Below, in pieces: positions 15,080 through 24,044 of a stretch of 64,000 nucleotides of DNA. Source of the DNA: DATARH01 sp036268075 (GTDB lineage: Bacteria; Pseudomonadota; Alphaproteobacteria; ATCC43930; CGMCC-115725); contig DATAUV010000114.1 of assembly GCA_036268075.1 (NCBI GenBank), positions 1 through 64,000 of the forward strand, written 5' to 3'. Position 1 is the first letter of the stretch. Each line of letters begins with the position of its first letter. A program made the position numbers and the translations under genes. Below the pieces are notes generated by a model that had not been told where the DNA came from, searched no databases, and saw nothing but the letters and a program-made list of their open reading frames with translations.

Positions 15080-15469
15080 ATGGCACGCAAACCCCTGATC
15101 TCGGCCGCGATGCTCGATCTGATGGCGCGGCGAGAGCACCACGCCTGGACCCTCGAAGATTTGCAGGCGGGCCTCGCCGGGCGCGGCGCGGCGGCGAATT
15201 TCTCGACCGTCTTCCGCGCCGCCGAAAAGCTCGCCGCCGACGGCGCCGTGCTCAAGCTGCTGCTCGACGACGGCCGCGCCCGGTTCGAGCTCGCCGACGC
15301 GCATCACGACCACCTCCACTGCACCGAATGCGACGAGCTGGTGCCGGTGCCGTGCGTGATCGCGGGCGCGCAGGCCACGGCGCTCGAAGCCGAAACCGGC
15401 GTCGCGATCCGCGGGCACCGCATCATCTTCCGCGGCCTCTGCTCCGAGTGCCGGGAGGGGCGGCCGTGA
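15080..15469 (+). CDS. Fur-family metalloregulator (Zur-like)
   Basis: A 129-residue transcription factor of the Fur superfamily. The N-terminal winged helix has the recognition helix FSTVFRAAEKLAADG (about 41-55). The dimerisation domain has HHDHLHC (75-81) and a structural zinc site formed by Cys81/Cys84 and Cys121/Cys124 (CTEC, CSEC). The stop overlaps the start of a NicO-like permease (GTGA), strongly suggesting that it controls metal transport. Whether it senses Zn, Ni or Fe cannot be decided. The shorter N-terminus is more like Zur than Fur. Confidence 0.88.
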   Translation: MARKPLISAAMLDLMARREHHAWTLEDLQAGLAGRGAAANFSTVFRAAEKLAADGAVLKLLLDDGRARFELADAHHDHLHCTECDELVPVPCVIAGAQATALEAETGVAIRGHRIIFRGLCSECREGRP

Positions 15470-16308
15470 TCGACCTGTGGAACCCGACGCATGTGAGCCT
15501 CGGCATCGATCTGTTGACCGCGTTCCTGCTCGGCCTCCTCCACGGCGTGACGCCCGACGAGCACACCTGGCCGATCACGTTCAGCTATGCGGTCGGCGGG
15601 TATTCGACGCGGCGCGGGCTGCGCGCGGGGCTCATCTTCTCGGCCGCGTTCACGGTGCAGCAGGGGTTTGCCGGCGAGCTCGCCTATCTCGGCTTTACCC
15701 GCTGGTTCACCTTCGACGGGGTCGAGGATTTCACCTACCTGATCGTCGGCGCGATGATGGTGACGGCGGGGCTGTTTATCGTGCGGCGAGGGTTCCTGCA
15801 CCGCCACAAGGGCGCCCACAGCGAGATCCGCGACCTGAAGCCGTGGATGCCGGCGGTGCACGGGTTTATCGCCGGCTGGGGGTTCGACGCGTTCTCGACG
15901 ATCATCTACACGGTGCTGTCGCCGGCGATGCCGTCGGCGGCGACCGCGTGGCTGCCGGGGACGATGTTCGGGCTCGGGACCCTGTGCGTGCAGGCCGGAG
16001 CCGGCGCGGCGTTCGGCCTCTGGGCGGCGCGGCGCGGCCTGCCGACAAGCGCGGTGCGCGGCATCGGCCTCCTCGCCGCCAGCCGCACGCTGCTGTGGGG
16101 CGGCTGCGCCTTTATCGCGCTCGCGCTCTTCGATTTCGCCTTCCCGAGCCTCGCCGATATCGGCATCACCACCGGACTGCAGATCCACAATCTGCACCGG
16201 CTCGGCCTCCCGGTGCTGGTGACGATCCTCGTCGTCGCCGGGGTCGGGATGACGAGCCTCGTCACCTCAACCTATGCGTGGCGGCGGCAGGCCGAGCAGC
16301 AGCCCTAG
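15466..16308 (+). CDS. NicO/UreH-like metal permease
   Basis: A 280-residue inner-membrane protein from GTG 15466 overlapping the regulator stop. Multiple hydrophobic segments and an early His/Asp-rich motif HGVTPDEH (26-33) in the first helix resemble the HxxxxDH-type metal site of NicO/UreH-like nickel/cobalt permeases. Basic cytoplasmic loops (RRGFLHRHKGAHSEIRD) contain His residues. It ends 4 bp inside the 3' end of the convergent NiCoT gene, so two unrelated nickel/cobalt-type permeases abut. The substrate is inferred. Confidence 0.7.
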   Translation: MIDLWNPTHVSLGIDLLTAFLLGLLHGVTPDEHTWPITFSYAVGGYSTRRGLRAGLIFSAAFTVQQGFAGELAYLGFTRWFTFDGVEDFTYLIVGAMMVTAGLFIVRRGFLHRHKGAHSEIRDLKPWMPAVHGFIAGWGFDAFSTIIYTVLSPAMPSAATAWLPGTMFGLGTLCVQAGAGAAFGLWAARRGLPTSAVRGIGLLAASRTLLWGGCAFIALALFDFAFPSLADIGITTGLQIHNLHRLGLPVLVTILVVAGVGMTSLVTSTYAWRRQAEQQP

Positions 16309-17309
16309 GCGCGCAGCTTGTCGTAGCCGCGCAGCCGGTAGACGACGAACGACACCAGCCAGCTCGCGACGAGGACCGCGACGATCGCGTAGCCGAGCAC
16401 GCCGAAATTCCGGTTGGCGGTGTTGACGGCGGTCCACATGCCGCCTTCGAGCCCGAACCGGTCGGCCGCCACCCCTAGCGCCTCGATCCCGCCGACCAGC
16501 ACCGCGACCATGACCGAGACGCCGGTGATCGTGAGGTTGTAGTAGAGCTTGCGGATCGGGTTGACGAAGGCCCAGCCATAGGCGCCGACCATGACCACGC
16601 CGTCGGTCGTGTCGATCAGCGTCATGCCGGCGGTGAACAGCGCCGGGAACACCAGGATCGACCACACCGACAGCCCCTGCGCGGCGGCCGAGGCCGAGAG
16701 CGCGAGGAGGCTGATCTCGCTCGCCGTGTCGAAGCCGAGCCCGAACAGGAAGCCGAGCGGGTACATGTGCCAGCTTTGCCCGATCAGCCGGAAGAGGCGC
16801 CGGAACACCCGCGCCATGATTCCGCCCTGGGCGACGAACAGATCGAGCTCGCCCTCGTCGAGCCGCCCGCCGGCGCGGACCCGGCGGAACAGCCGGAACA
16901 CGCCGGCCATGACGACCGCGTTGACCGCCGCGATCGCGAACAGGAACACGACCGAGATCGCCGTCCCGACGGCCCCGCCGGCCTCGATGAGCCCCGGATA
17001 GCGGGTTTCGAGGCTGCTCGCGGTCAGCGCCACCACCACCGACGCCGCGATCACGACGGTCGAATGGCCGAGCGCGAAAAAGAACCCGACCGCGAGCGGC
17101 CGCTTCCCCTCCTGCATCAGCTTGCGGGTGACGTTGTCGATCGCGGCGATGTGGTCGGCGTCGACCGCGTGCCTGAGGCCGAACCCATAGGCCAGAAGCG
17201 CGGTGCCGAGCAGCGCCGCGTTGCCGCCGAAACTCAGCGCCGCCCAGGCCCACGCCGCGAGGTTGGCCGCGATCACCGCAATGTACAGCCCCGCGATCTT
17301 CGGTCTCAT
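16305..17309 (-). CDS. HoxN/HupN/NixA (NiCoT) family nickel/cobalt transporter
   Basis: A 334-residue high-affinity nickel/cobalt permease. The diagnostic helix-II motif RHAVDADHI lies at 46-54, with further NiCoT signatures FFFALGHSTVV, FGLGFDTASEISLL and FPALFTAGMTLIDTTDG. About eight transmembrane segments are present. It is convergent with the NicO-like gene. The 147 bp upstream of its ATG show no cobalamin riboswitch or clear NikR site that I can recognise, so regulation, perhaps by the nearby Fur-type protein, is unknown. Confidence 0.93.
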   Translation of the reverse strand: MRPKIAGLYIAVIAANLAAWAWAALSFGGNAALLGTALLAYGFGLRHAVDADHIAAIDNVTRKLMQEGKRPLAVGFFFALGHSTVVIAASVVVALTASSLETRYPGLIEAGGAVGTAISVVFLFAIAAVNAVVMAGVFRLFRRVRAGGRLDEGELDLFVAQGGIMARVFRRLFRLIGQSWHMYPLGFLFGLGFDTASEISLLALSASAAAQGLSVWSILVFPALFTAGMTLIDTTDGVVMVGAYGWAFVNPIRKLYYNLTITGVSVMVAVLVGGIEALGVAADRFGLEGGMWTAVNTANRNFGVLGYAIVAVLVASWLVSFVVYRLRGYDKLRA

Positions 17310-17456
17310 GCGCGATCCGGCCCCCGTCCGCCTGTCCGCGCCACTGTCGAGGACGCGGGCGCGGGGATCAAGGTGGATTGGAAGGCCCGCCGCGGCTCAC
17401 GCGAAAATGACTCCAAACCGCTGGAATTGCCCGGCTTACGACGCCACAGTACGGGC

Positions 17457-18176
17457 ATGTCGGAGGAAGCATCGCGCGCCTTTTCGTGGCGCAGGCTGAC
17501 CCCGCTCGCGTGCCTGTTGGCCGGCGGGCTCGTGCTCGTGCTGCTCGGCGCGCACCGCTACCTCAATTTCGCGACGCTGGCGGCCAATCACGACTGGGCC
17601 TGCGCCCTCGTCGACCGTGCGCCGGTCGCCGCCGCGCTCGCTTTTGTCGCGACCTATACCGGGCTCGTCGCGCTGTCGGTCCCGGGCGCGGCGCTGTTCA
17701 CGATGGCGGCCGGGTTTCTGTTCGGGACCTGCCTCGGCACGACCTATGCCGTGACCGCCGCGACGCTCGGCGCGACGATCGTGTTCGGCGCCGCGCGCAC
17801 CGGCCTCGCCGGCCTTGCCGCGCGGGTCGGACCGCAACTGCGGCGAATCGAGGCCGGGTTCCGCCAGAACGCGCTCAACTACCTGCTCGTGCTGCGGCTG
17901 GTGCCGGTGTTCCCGTTCTGGTTCGTCAACCTCGTCGCCGGCGCGTCGGGGATGCGGCTGTCGAGCTATGTCGCTGGCACGTTTCTCGGGATGATCCCGG
18001 CCGCCTTTGTCTATGCGAGCCTCGGCAGCGGGCTCGGCATCCTCATCTCCGAGGGACGGCCGCCCGACCTGCACATATTGTTCCGCCCGGGCATCCTCTT
18101 GCCCATCCTCGGGCTCGCGGCGCTGGCCCTCGTTCCGGTCGGCTATCGCCGCTGGCGCGCGACACGCGGCGCATGA
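17457..18176 (+). CDS. TVP38/TMEM64 (DedA/VTT) family membrane protein
   Basis: A 239-residue membrane protein with a VTT (SNARE-associated) domain. An N-terminal helix (about 15-32) is followed by YTGLVALSVPGAALFTMAAG, the re-entrant motif FGTCLGTTYAVTAATLGATI, and LVLRLVPVFPFWFVNLVAG with the conserved proline pair. Family members act in lipid scrambling or membrane homeostasis. It overlaps the next gene by ATGA. TVP38 genes are often coupled to MerA-like flavoproteins, as here, though the joint function is not established. Confidence 0.88.
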   Translation: MSEEASRAFSWRRLTPLACLLAGGLVLVLLGAHRYLNFATLAANHDWACALVDRAPVAAALAFVATYTGLVALSVPGAALFTMAAGFLFGTCLGTTYAVTAATLGATIVFGAARTGLAGLAARVGPQLRRIEAGFRQNALNYLLVLRLVPVFPFWFVNLVAGASGMRLSSYVAGTFLGMIPAAFVYASLGSGLGILISEGRPPDLHILFRPGILLPILGLAALALVPVGYRRWRATRGA

Positions 18177-19576
18177 ACGCGGTGCTGACCCCGGATCTGT
18201 GCGTGATCGGCGCGGGCGCCGGCGGGCTCGCGGTCGCGGCGGGGGCGGTGCAGATGGGCGCGACGGTCGTGCTGATCGAGCGCGGCGAGATGGGCGGCGA
18301 CTGCCTCAATTACGGCTGCATCCCGTCGAAATCGCTGATCGCCGCCGCCCGCCGCGCCGATGCCTGGCGCGGCGCGGACGAGCTCGGCATCCATTACGCG
18401 CCGCCGCTCGTCGACTTCGCCGGGATCGGCGCGAGCATCGACCGCGTCGTCGCCCGCCTCGCCCCGCACGATTCGGCCGAGCGGTTCGAGGGGCTCGGCG
18501 TCACCGTGATCCGCGCCGAGGGCCGCTTTGCCGACCCTCGCACGATGCGCGCCGGCGACGCGACGATCCGCCCGCGCCGATTTGTCATCGCGACCGGCTC
18601 GATGCCGCTGATCCCGCCGATCCCGGGCCTCGACACGGTGCCGTACCTGACCAACGAGACGATCTTCGCCAACCGCGAATTGCCGGCGCATCTGATCGTG
18701 ATCGGCGGCGGCCCGATAGGGATCGAGCTGGCCCAGGCGCACCGCCGGCTCGGCGCCGCGGTCACGGTGATCGACGCCGGCCCGATCCTGCCGCATGACG
18801 ATCCCGAACTGACCGCCCGCCTCGCCGGCCGGATCGAGGAGGAGGGCGTCACCCTCTGCCGGTCCGCCAAGATCGAGAAGGTCGAGCCGGGCATCGCCGT
18901 GACGCTCGACAACGGCAAGCGGATCGACGGCTCGCATCTGCTCGTCGCCACCGGGCGGCGCCCCGCGCTGGCGGCGCTCGACCTCGCCGCCGCCGGGATC
19001 GACGCGACGCCGGCCGGCATCACCGTCGATCCGCGGCTGCGTACCAGCAACCGCCGCGCCTTTGCCATCGGCGATGCGGCGGGGAGCCCGCAATTCACCC
19101 ACATCGCCGGCTATCACGCCGGCATCGTGATCCGCAACGCGCTGTTCCGCCTGCCGGCCAAGGTCGATTACCGCGCGCTGCCGTGGGTCACCTACACCGA
19201 CCCCGAACTCGCCCAGGTCGGCCCGACCGAGGCCGCCGCACGTCGGGACGGCGCGGTGCGCGTGCTGCGCTGGAGCTTTGCCGACAACGACCGCGCCCAA
19301 ACCGAACGCGACCTCGCCGGCGAGATCAAGATCGTCACCAAGCCGAACGGCCGCATCTTGGGCGCGACGATCCTCGGCGCGTCGGCGGGCGATTTGATCC
19401 TGCCCTGGGCCTTGGCGATCTCGCAGCGGCTCAAGATCGGCGCGATGGCCAACCTGATCGTGCCCTACCCGACCCGCGGCGAGGCCGGGAAGCGCGCCGC
19501 CGGCAGCTTTTACACCCCGAGCCTGTTCTCGCCCCGCACCCGCCGCCTCGTGCGGCTTCTCGCCCGCTTTGGCTAG
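18173..19576 (+). CDS. MerA/Lpd-like FAD-dependent pyridine nucleotide-disulfide oxidoreductase
   Basis: A 467-residue class I flavoprotein disulfide reductase. The FAD Rossmann motif GAGAGG spans 13-18. The redox-active pair is Cys44/Cys49 in GGDCLNYGCIPSK. An NAD(P) fold begins VIGGGPIGIELAQAHRRLG (about 180), and the second FAD motif is RRAFAIGDAAG. The dimerisation domain ends with VPYPTRGEAGKRA, in place of the HPTxxE base motif of dihydrolipoamide dehydrogenase, so a MerA/TrxR-like reductase of unknown substrate is likelier than Lpd. There is no N-terminal HMA metal-binding domain. It is coupled to the TVP38 gene. Confidence 0.88.
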   Translation: MNAVLTPDLCVIGAGAGGLAVAAGAVQMGATVVLIERGEMGGDCLNYGCIPSKSLIAAARRADAWRGADELGIHYAPPLVDFAGIGASIDRVVARLAPHDSAERFEGLGVTVIRAEGRFADPRTMRAGDATIRPRRFVIATGSMPLIPPIPGLDTVPYLTNETIFANRELPAHLIVIGGGPIGIELAQAHRRLGAAVTVIDAGPILPHDDPELTARLAGRIEEEGVTLCRSAKIEKVEPGIAVTLDNGKRIDGSHLLVATGRRPALAALDLAAAGIDATPAGITVDPRLRTSNRRAFAIGDAAGSPQFTHIAGYHAGIVIRNALFRLPAKVDYRALPWVTYTDPELAQVGPTEAAARRDGAVRVLRWSFADNDRAQTERDLAGEIKIVTKPNGRILGATILGASAGDLILPWALAISQRLKIGAMANLIVPYPTRGEAGKRAAGSFYTPSLFSPRTRRLVRLLARFG

Positions 19577-19585
19577 GAGGCGGCG

Positions 19586-20980
19586 ATGTTCTTCAAAAGC
19601 CTGTCCGCCCGCCTCCTCGTCCTGACGATCTTTTTCGTCATGCTGTGCGAGGTGCTGATCTTCGTGCCGTCGGTCGCGCGCTATCGCATGACCTATCTCG
19701 ACAACCACATCGCCAGCGCACATCTGGCGACGCTGGCGCTGGTGGCGAGCCCGACCGGCACGATCGACCAGACGCTGACCACCGAGCTGCTGCGCCAGGT
19801 GGGCGCACGGGCGATCTTCCTGCGCCGCGCCAACGGCATGGTGCGAATGCTCGACACGCCGACCCCGCCGACGCCCGACGTCACGTTCGACCTCAGCAAG
19901 GGCAACGTGCCGCGCTGGATCATGGGATCGTGGAACACCCTGCTGTCGAGCGGCAACCGGATCATGCGGGTCATCGGCAACTCGCCGTTCGAGCCGAGCA
20001 CAACGATCGTGGTGCTGCTGCCCGAAGAGCCGCTGCGGGCCGAGATGTGGGATTTCGGCGTCCGCATCCTGCGGCTGTCGATCATCATCTCGCTGACGAC
20101 GGCGGCGCTCGTCTATCTCAGCCTGCAATGGATGCTGGTGCGGCCGATGCGGCGCATCACCGACAGCATGACCGCATTCCGCCAGGACCCCGAGGACGCC
20201 TCGCGCAGCATCGCGGCGACCCGCCGCACCGACGAGATCGGCCGCGCCCAGAGCGAGCTGGCGATGCTGCAGGAGACCGTGCGCCAGGCGCTCGCCCAGC
20301 GCGGCCGCCTCGCCGCGCTCGGCACCGCGGTCACCAAGATCAACCACGATCTGCGCAGCATCCTCGCGACCGCGCGCCTCGTCAGCGACGGGCTCGCCGA
20401 CAGCGCCGCGCCCGAGGTGCGCCGGGTCGCGCCGCGCCTCCTCGACGCGATCGACCGCGCCGTCGCCCTGTGCACCCGGACGCTCGATTTCTCACGCGAG
20501 GGCGCGCCGCCATTCTCGCCGAGCGACTTTCCGCTGTCGCCGCTGATCGCCGAAATCCCGCAGGCGCTCGGGCTCGACACCGCCGAGGTCGAGGTCGATC
20601 TGTCGGTTCCCAAGGGGCTGCGCGTGCGGGCCGACCGCGACCAGCTCTACCGCGTCTTCCTCAACCTCGTCCGCAACGCGGTCGAGGCCGGGGCGCGACG
20701 GCTTACGTTTTCCGCCAGCCGCGAGCGCGGCACGGTCGCGGTTGAGGTCGCCGATAACGGCCCCGGCCTGCCGCCGCGTGCGCAGGAGAATCTGTTCCGC
20801 CCGTTTTTCGGCTCGGCCCGTCCCGGCGGCAGCGGGCTCGGCCTCGCGATCGCTCGCGAGCTGATGCGCGCGCAAGGCGGCGAGATCGCGCTCGTGGAAA
20901 CGACCGGCGCCGGCACCGTCTTCCGCCTGACGCTCCCGGCCGCCGCCAAGGAGCCGGCGCTCAGTCGATCGTCAAAGTGA
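19586..20980 (+). CDS. membrane sensor histidine kinase (orphan)
   Basis: A 464-residue sensor kinase. Two transmembrane helices (about 8-28 and 163-183) bracket a periplasmic sensor domain of about 130 residues. A HAMP-like linker (about 184-235) leads to the phospho-acceptor His254 in KINHDLRS. The HATPase core has N-box NLVRNAVEAG, G1 DNGPGLP and G2 GGSGLGLAIA. It begins 9 bp after the MerA-like gene, with no response regulator adjacent, so the partner must lie elsewhere. The last 20 bp overlap the convergent rlmI. Confidence 0.92.
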   Translation: MFFKSLSARLLVLTIFFVMLCEVLIFVPSVARYRMTYLDNHIASAHLATLALVASPTGTIDQTLTTELLRQVGARAIFLRRANGMVRMLDTPTPPTPDVTFDLSKGNVPRWIMGSWNTLLSSGNRIMRVIGNSPFEPSTTIVVLLPEEPLRAEMWDFGVRILRLSIIISLTTAALVYLSLQWMLVRPMRRITDSMTAFRQDPEDASRSIAATRRTDEIGRAQSELAMLQETVRQALAQRGRLAALGTAVTKINHDLRSILATARLVSDGLADSAAPEVRRVAPRLLDAIDRAVALCTRTLDFSREGAPPFSPSDFPLSPLIAEIPQALGLDTAEVEVDLSVPKGLRVRADRDQLYRVFLNLVRNAVEAGARRLTFSASRERGTVAVEVADNGPGLPPRAQENLFRPFFGSARPGGSGLGLAIARELMRAQGGEIALVETTGAGTVFRLTLPAAAKEPALSRSSK

Positions 20981-22196
20981 TCGCCTTGAGATAGGCGCTT
21001 TCGGGGAGGTCGGGATGCACCGGATGGTCGGGCGCGGCGCCCGAGCTTCTGAGGATGCGGCCGGTGCGCCCGGCATCGGCGAGCCCGCGCCGCACCGCCT
21101 CGGCGAATTCCGCCGTCCCGACATTGTGCGAGCACGAAGCGAGAAACGCGAAACCGCCCGGCACCGTCAGCGCCGCGACCATCCGCGCCAGTTTACGATA
21201 CCCGCGCAGCGCCGCCGGCGCGTCGCGCTTTGAGCGGGCAAAGGCGGGCGGGTCGGCGATCACGACATCGTACCGCGCGCCGGCCGAGCCCATCGCCTGC
21301 GCCTCGGCGAAGACGTCGGCGCGCTTGAACGAGCAGGTATCGGCGAGACCGTTCGCCTCGCACGCCGCATTCGCCAGCGCGAGCGCCGGCGCCGAGCTGT
21401 CGATGCCGAGCACCTCGCCCGCCCCGGCCGCCGCCGCCCGCAGCGCGAACCCGCCGGCATAGGAATACAGGTCGAGCACCCGCCGCCCCGTGGCGAGGCC
21501 GGCCAGGAAATCGCGGTTGTCGCGCTGGTCGTAGAACCAGCCGGTCTTCTGCCCGGCGATCGCGTCGGCCTGAAAGCGGACGCCGCCTTCCTCGACCCGC
21601 ACCGGCGCCGACACCATGCCGTGGACGACTCTCGTTTCGAGCGGCAGCCCTTCGAGAGCGCGCGCGCCGCTGTCGTTGCGCATGACGATCGCGTCGGGCC
21701 GCAGCAACTCCTGCAGCGCCGCGACCAGCGGCTCTTCCAGCCGCTCGATCCCCGCCGCGTTCTCCTGCACCACCAGCACGTCGCCGAACCGGTCGATCAC
21801 GAGCCCCGGCAGCCCGTCGGCCTCGGCGTGGACGAGGCGGTAGTACGGCGCGTCATAGAGCCGCTCGCGCAGGCGCAATGCCCGCTCCAGCCGCCGCGCG
21901 AGAAAGCGCCGCCCGATCGGCCGCGCCCAGTCGCGGTCGAGCATCCGCGCGGCGAGCAGGCTGTGCGGGTTGAACATGGCGACGCCGAGCGGCCGCTCAT
22001 CGGCCCGCCGCACGGTGACGAGCGCGCCCGGCGCCAGCGCCTTCGCGTCGGCGTTCATGCGAATCTCGTTCGAATAGACCCACGGATGCCCGCTTTCGGC
22101 CCGGCGGTGCCCGCCCGCCATCAGCGTCACGGCAGGCCGCGACGCCGGATCGTCGGCGGTGGCCACCGCGTCGTCGCGCTCGATCTCGTCCGTCAC
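20961..22196 (-). CDS. rlmI: 23S rRNA (cytosine1962-C5)-methyltransferase RlmI-like
   Basis: A 411-residue SAM-dependent methyltransferase. It has an N-terminal PUA domain (MAGGHRRAESGHPWVYSNEI through GVAMFNPHSLLAARML), a central EEHEE-like domain, and a Rossmann SAM site VLDLYSYAGGFALRAAAAGA. The catalytic motifs are DPPAFARSK and LASCSHN with the nucleophilic cysteine. The start is GTG 22196, chosen because it leaves about 35 residues before the PUA domain; a longer frame upstream is hydrophobic and unlike the family. Its 3' end overlaps the convergent histidine kinase. Confidence 0.9.
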   Translation of the reverse strand: MTDEIERDDAVATADDPASRPAVTLMAGGHRRAESGHPWVYSNEIRMNADAKALAPGALVTVRRADERPLGVAMFNPHSLLAARMLDRDWARPIGRRFLARRLERALRLRERLYDAPYYRLVHAEADGLPGLVIDRFGDVLVVQENAAGIERLEEPLVAALQELLRPDAIVMRNDSGARALEGLPLETRVVHGMVSAPVRVEEGGVRFQADAIAGQKTGWFYDQRDNRDFLAGLATGRRVLDLYSYAGGFALRAAAAGAGEVLGIDSSAPALALANAACEANGLADTCSFKRADVFAEAQAMGSAGARYDVVIADPPAFARSKRDAPAALRGYRKLARMVAALTVPGGFAFLASCSHNVGTAEFAEAVRRGLADAGRTGRILRSSGAAPDHPVHPDLPESAYLKAITLTID

Positions 22197-22362
22197 AAAC
22201 CGCCTCGCACCGCCGGAAAGGGCCGCGATTAAGCCCGCCCCGGCCGCTAAGTCAAACATCTCGCCGACGAGACGGCAAATCACCGCAAGAAAGCCGCAAT
22301 CCGACGTTGTAACCCGACGCGTTTCGCGAGAAATTCCCGGCGTCGTTTTGGGAGCAAGCACG

Positions 22363-23166
22363 TTGAGTAAGGTGCTGGCGGCTTTGGTGCTCATTTCGTT
22401 GGTGGCCGCTTGCGACGCTCCGCCGCCGCCGATGCCCACGCCGCGGCCCTCCAGCAACGGGATGGCGCAGGGCGTCGACCTGCCGACCAACGCCAGCGAC
22501 GTGCTCGGCGAGCTCCGGGGCAGCCGGCTCGATTTCGTCGCCCGCTACTACCGCGACCCGGCATCGCACTGGCCCGCGCTGACCGCGGCCGAGGCGCAGC
22601 GCCTGTCGTCGCTCGGCCTCAAGATCGTCTCCGTGTGGGAGTCCCACTCCGGCAGCGCGTGGTACTTCAGCTACAACAGCGGCTTTTACGACGGCTACAC
22701 CGCCTATCGCGAGGCGGTCGCGGTGGGGCAGCCGGCCGGGAGCGCGATCTATTTCGGCGTCGATTTCAACGCCGGCGGCGCGCAGCTTTATCAGATCGAC
22801 CAGTATTTCCGCGGCGTCAACGCCGCCTTTGCCGCGGCACGAAGAGGCACGCCGGGCTACAAGATCGGGGTCTACGGTTCCGGCGCGGTCTGCGACGCGG
22901 TCACGCGCGCGCGCCTCGCCCAGTATAGCTGGCTGTCGAACGCCCATGCCTGGGCCGGCTACCAGAGCTATGGCGGCTGGAACATCCGCCAGCACGGCGC
23001 GGTCGCCAGCCTGTCGTTCAACCACGATTCCGACGAGGCGCGCGGCGAGTACGGCGGCTTCCAGATCTCCGGCTACGCCCCGCCTCCGCCGATGGCGGAG
23101 ACGATGCCGCCGCAGCCGGCGCCGGCGGAATCCGGGCTGACGGCGCTGATCCGGTCGCTGCGCTGA
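22363..23166 (+). CDS. DUF1906 glycoside-hydrolase-like lipoprotein
   Basis: A 267-residue lipoprotein starting at TTG 22363, with GGGAG about 10 nt upstream; GTG 22372 is an alternative. The signal LVLISLVAAC gives lipidated Cys17 followed by Asp, the inner-membrane retention residue under the enterobacterial Lol rule. A proline-rich linker precedes the DUF1906/Rv2525c-like TIM-barrel domain: GVDLPTNAS, RLDFVARYYRD, LKIVSVWES, SAIYFGVDFNA, GYKIGVYGSG. The fold resembles GH25-type peptidoglycan hydrolases, so cell-wall glycan cleavage is plausible. A disordered proline/alanine tail follows. Confidence 0.85.
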   Translation: MSKVLAALVLISLVAACDAPPPPMPTPRPSSNGMAQGVDLPTNASDVLGELRGSRLDFVARYYRDPASHWPALTAAEAQRLSSLGLKIVSVWESHSGSAWYFSYNSGFYDGYTAYREAVAVGQPAGSAIYFGVDFNAGGAQLYQIDQYFRGVNAAFAAARRGTPGYKIGVYGSGAVCDAVTRARLAQYSWLSNAHAWAGYQSYGGWNIRQHGAVASLSFNHDSDEARGEYGGFQISGYAPPPPMAETMPPQPAPAESGLTALIRSLR

Positions 23167-23213
23167 GCCGTCTGACGAAGAACTTGCGGACTGGTTCGAT
23201 GGCCGCGAGCTGG

Positions 23214-24044
23214 TCAGGCGACCTGCTCGACGACCTCCGGCGCGCCGATGCGCCGCGGATGCGTGAACACCTCGAACCCGTCGTCGCGGACGATGGCCGC
23301 CAGGGTGATGTTGGCGGCGTCGGCCGTGCGTACGGCGAGCGCGGTCGGGGCCGACACCGCCGCGATCACCGGCGCGCCCATCGCCGCCGCCTTTTGCACG
23401 AGCTCGACCGAAACGCGGCTGGTCAGGAGCACGATCCCGCGCGCCGCCGAAACTCCACCGCGCGCCAGCGCCCCGGCGAGCTTGTCGAGGGCATTGTGCC
23501 GGCCGACATCCTCGCGCAGCGCGACGAGGCCCCGGCCCGGCTCCCAGAAGGCCGCGGCATGCACCGCCCGCGTCTCGCGGTTGAGGTGCTGCGCGCCGGG
23601 CAAGGCGGCGATCGCGGCGGCGATCATGTCGGGCGTGACGTGGAGCTCGCTCGCGACCTGAGCCGGCTTCCGCGTCGCCTGCTCGAGGCTTTCGATCCCG
23701 CAAAGGCCGCACCCGGTCGGGCCGGCGAGATGGCGGCGGCGGTCGGTGAAGACATCGCCGCGCGGCTCGGCGAGCCACATGCGCAACTCGACGCCGTCCT
23801 CGCGCGGCACGACCTCCAGCGTCTCGATCTCGTCCGGCCCGACGATGATCCCTTCCGAGAGGCTGAAGCCGATCGCGAAATCCTCGAGATCGCCGGGCGT
23901 CGCCATCATGACCGCGTGGGTGACGCTGTCGTAGGTGAGCGCGACCGCGGTCTCCTCGGGGATCGCCCGCTCGCCGGCGCGCGGCTCGCGGCCGCGCCAG
24001 ACGGTCCGGCGCACGCGGGAGACGGGCACGGGGGCGCCTTCCAT
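23214..24044 (-). CDS. fdhD: formate dehydrogenase accessory sulfurtransferase FdhD
   Basis: A 276-residue FdhD. It relays sulfur from IscS to the molybdenum cofactor of formate dehydrogenases. The catalytic cysteine loop is GCGLCG (Cys112, Cys115). Family segments ALTYDSVTHAVMMATPGDLEDFAIGF, FWEPGRGLVALREDVGRHNA and LTSRVSVELVQKAA are all present. No formate dehydrogenase structural gene is in the window. A 61-residue frame upstream ends in a one-base overlap with this ATG. Confidence 0.93.
   Translation of the reverse strand: MEGAPVPVSRVRRTVWRGREPRAGERAIPEETAVALTYDSVTHAVMMATPGDLEDFAIGFSLSEGIIVGPDEIETLEVVPREDGVELRMWLAEPRGDVFTDRRRHLAGPTGCGLCGIESLEQATRKPAQVASELHVTPDMIAAAIAALPGAQHLNRETRAVHAAAFWEPGRGLVALREDVGRHNALDKLAGALARGGVSAARGIVLLTSRVSVELVQKAAAMGAPVIAAVSAPTALAVRTADAANITLAAIVRDDGFEVFTHPRRIGAPEVVEQVA

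Noticed and set aside
17310..17456. Cobalamin riboswitch upstream of the NiCoT gene
   Set aside because: The space is short and lacks a recognisable B12-box-like sequence.
18143..20347. Minus-strand 734-codon frame
   Set aside because: Antisense to the MerA-like reductase and histidine kinase, both supported by catalytic motifs.
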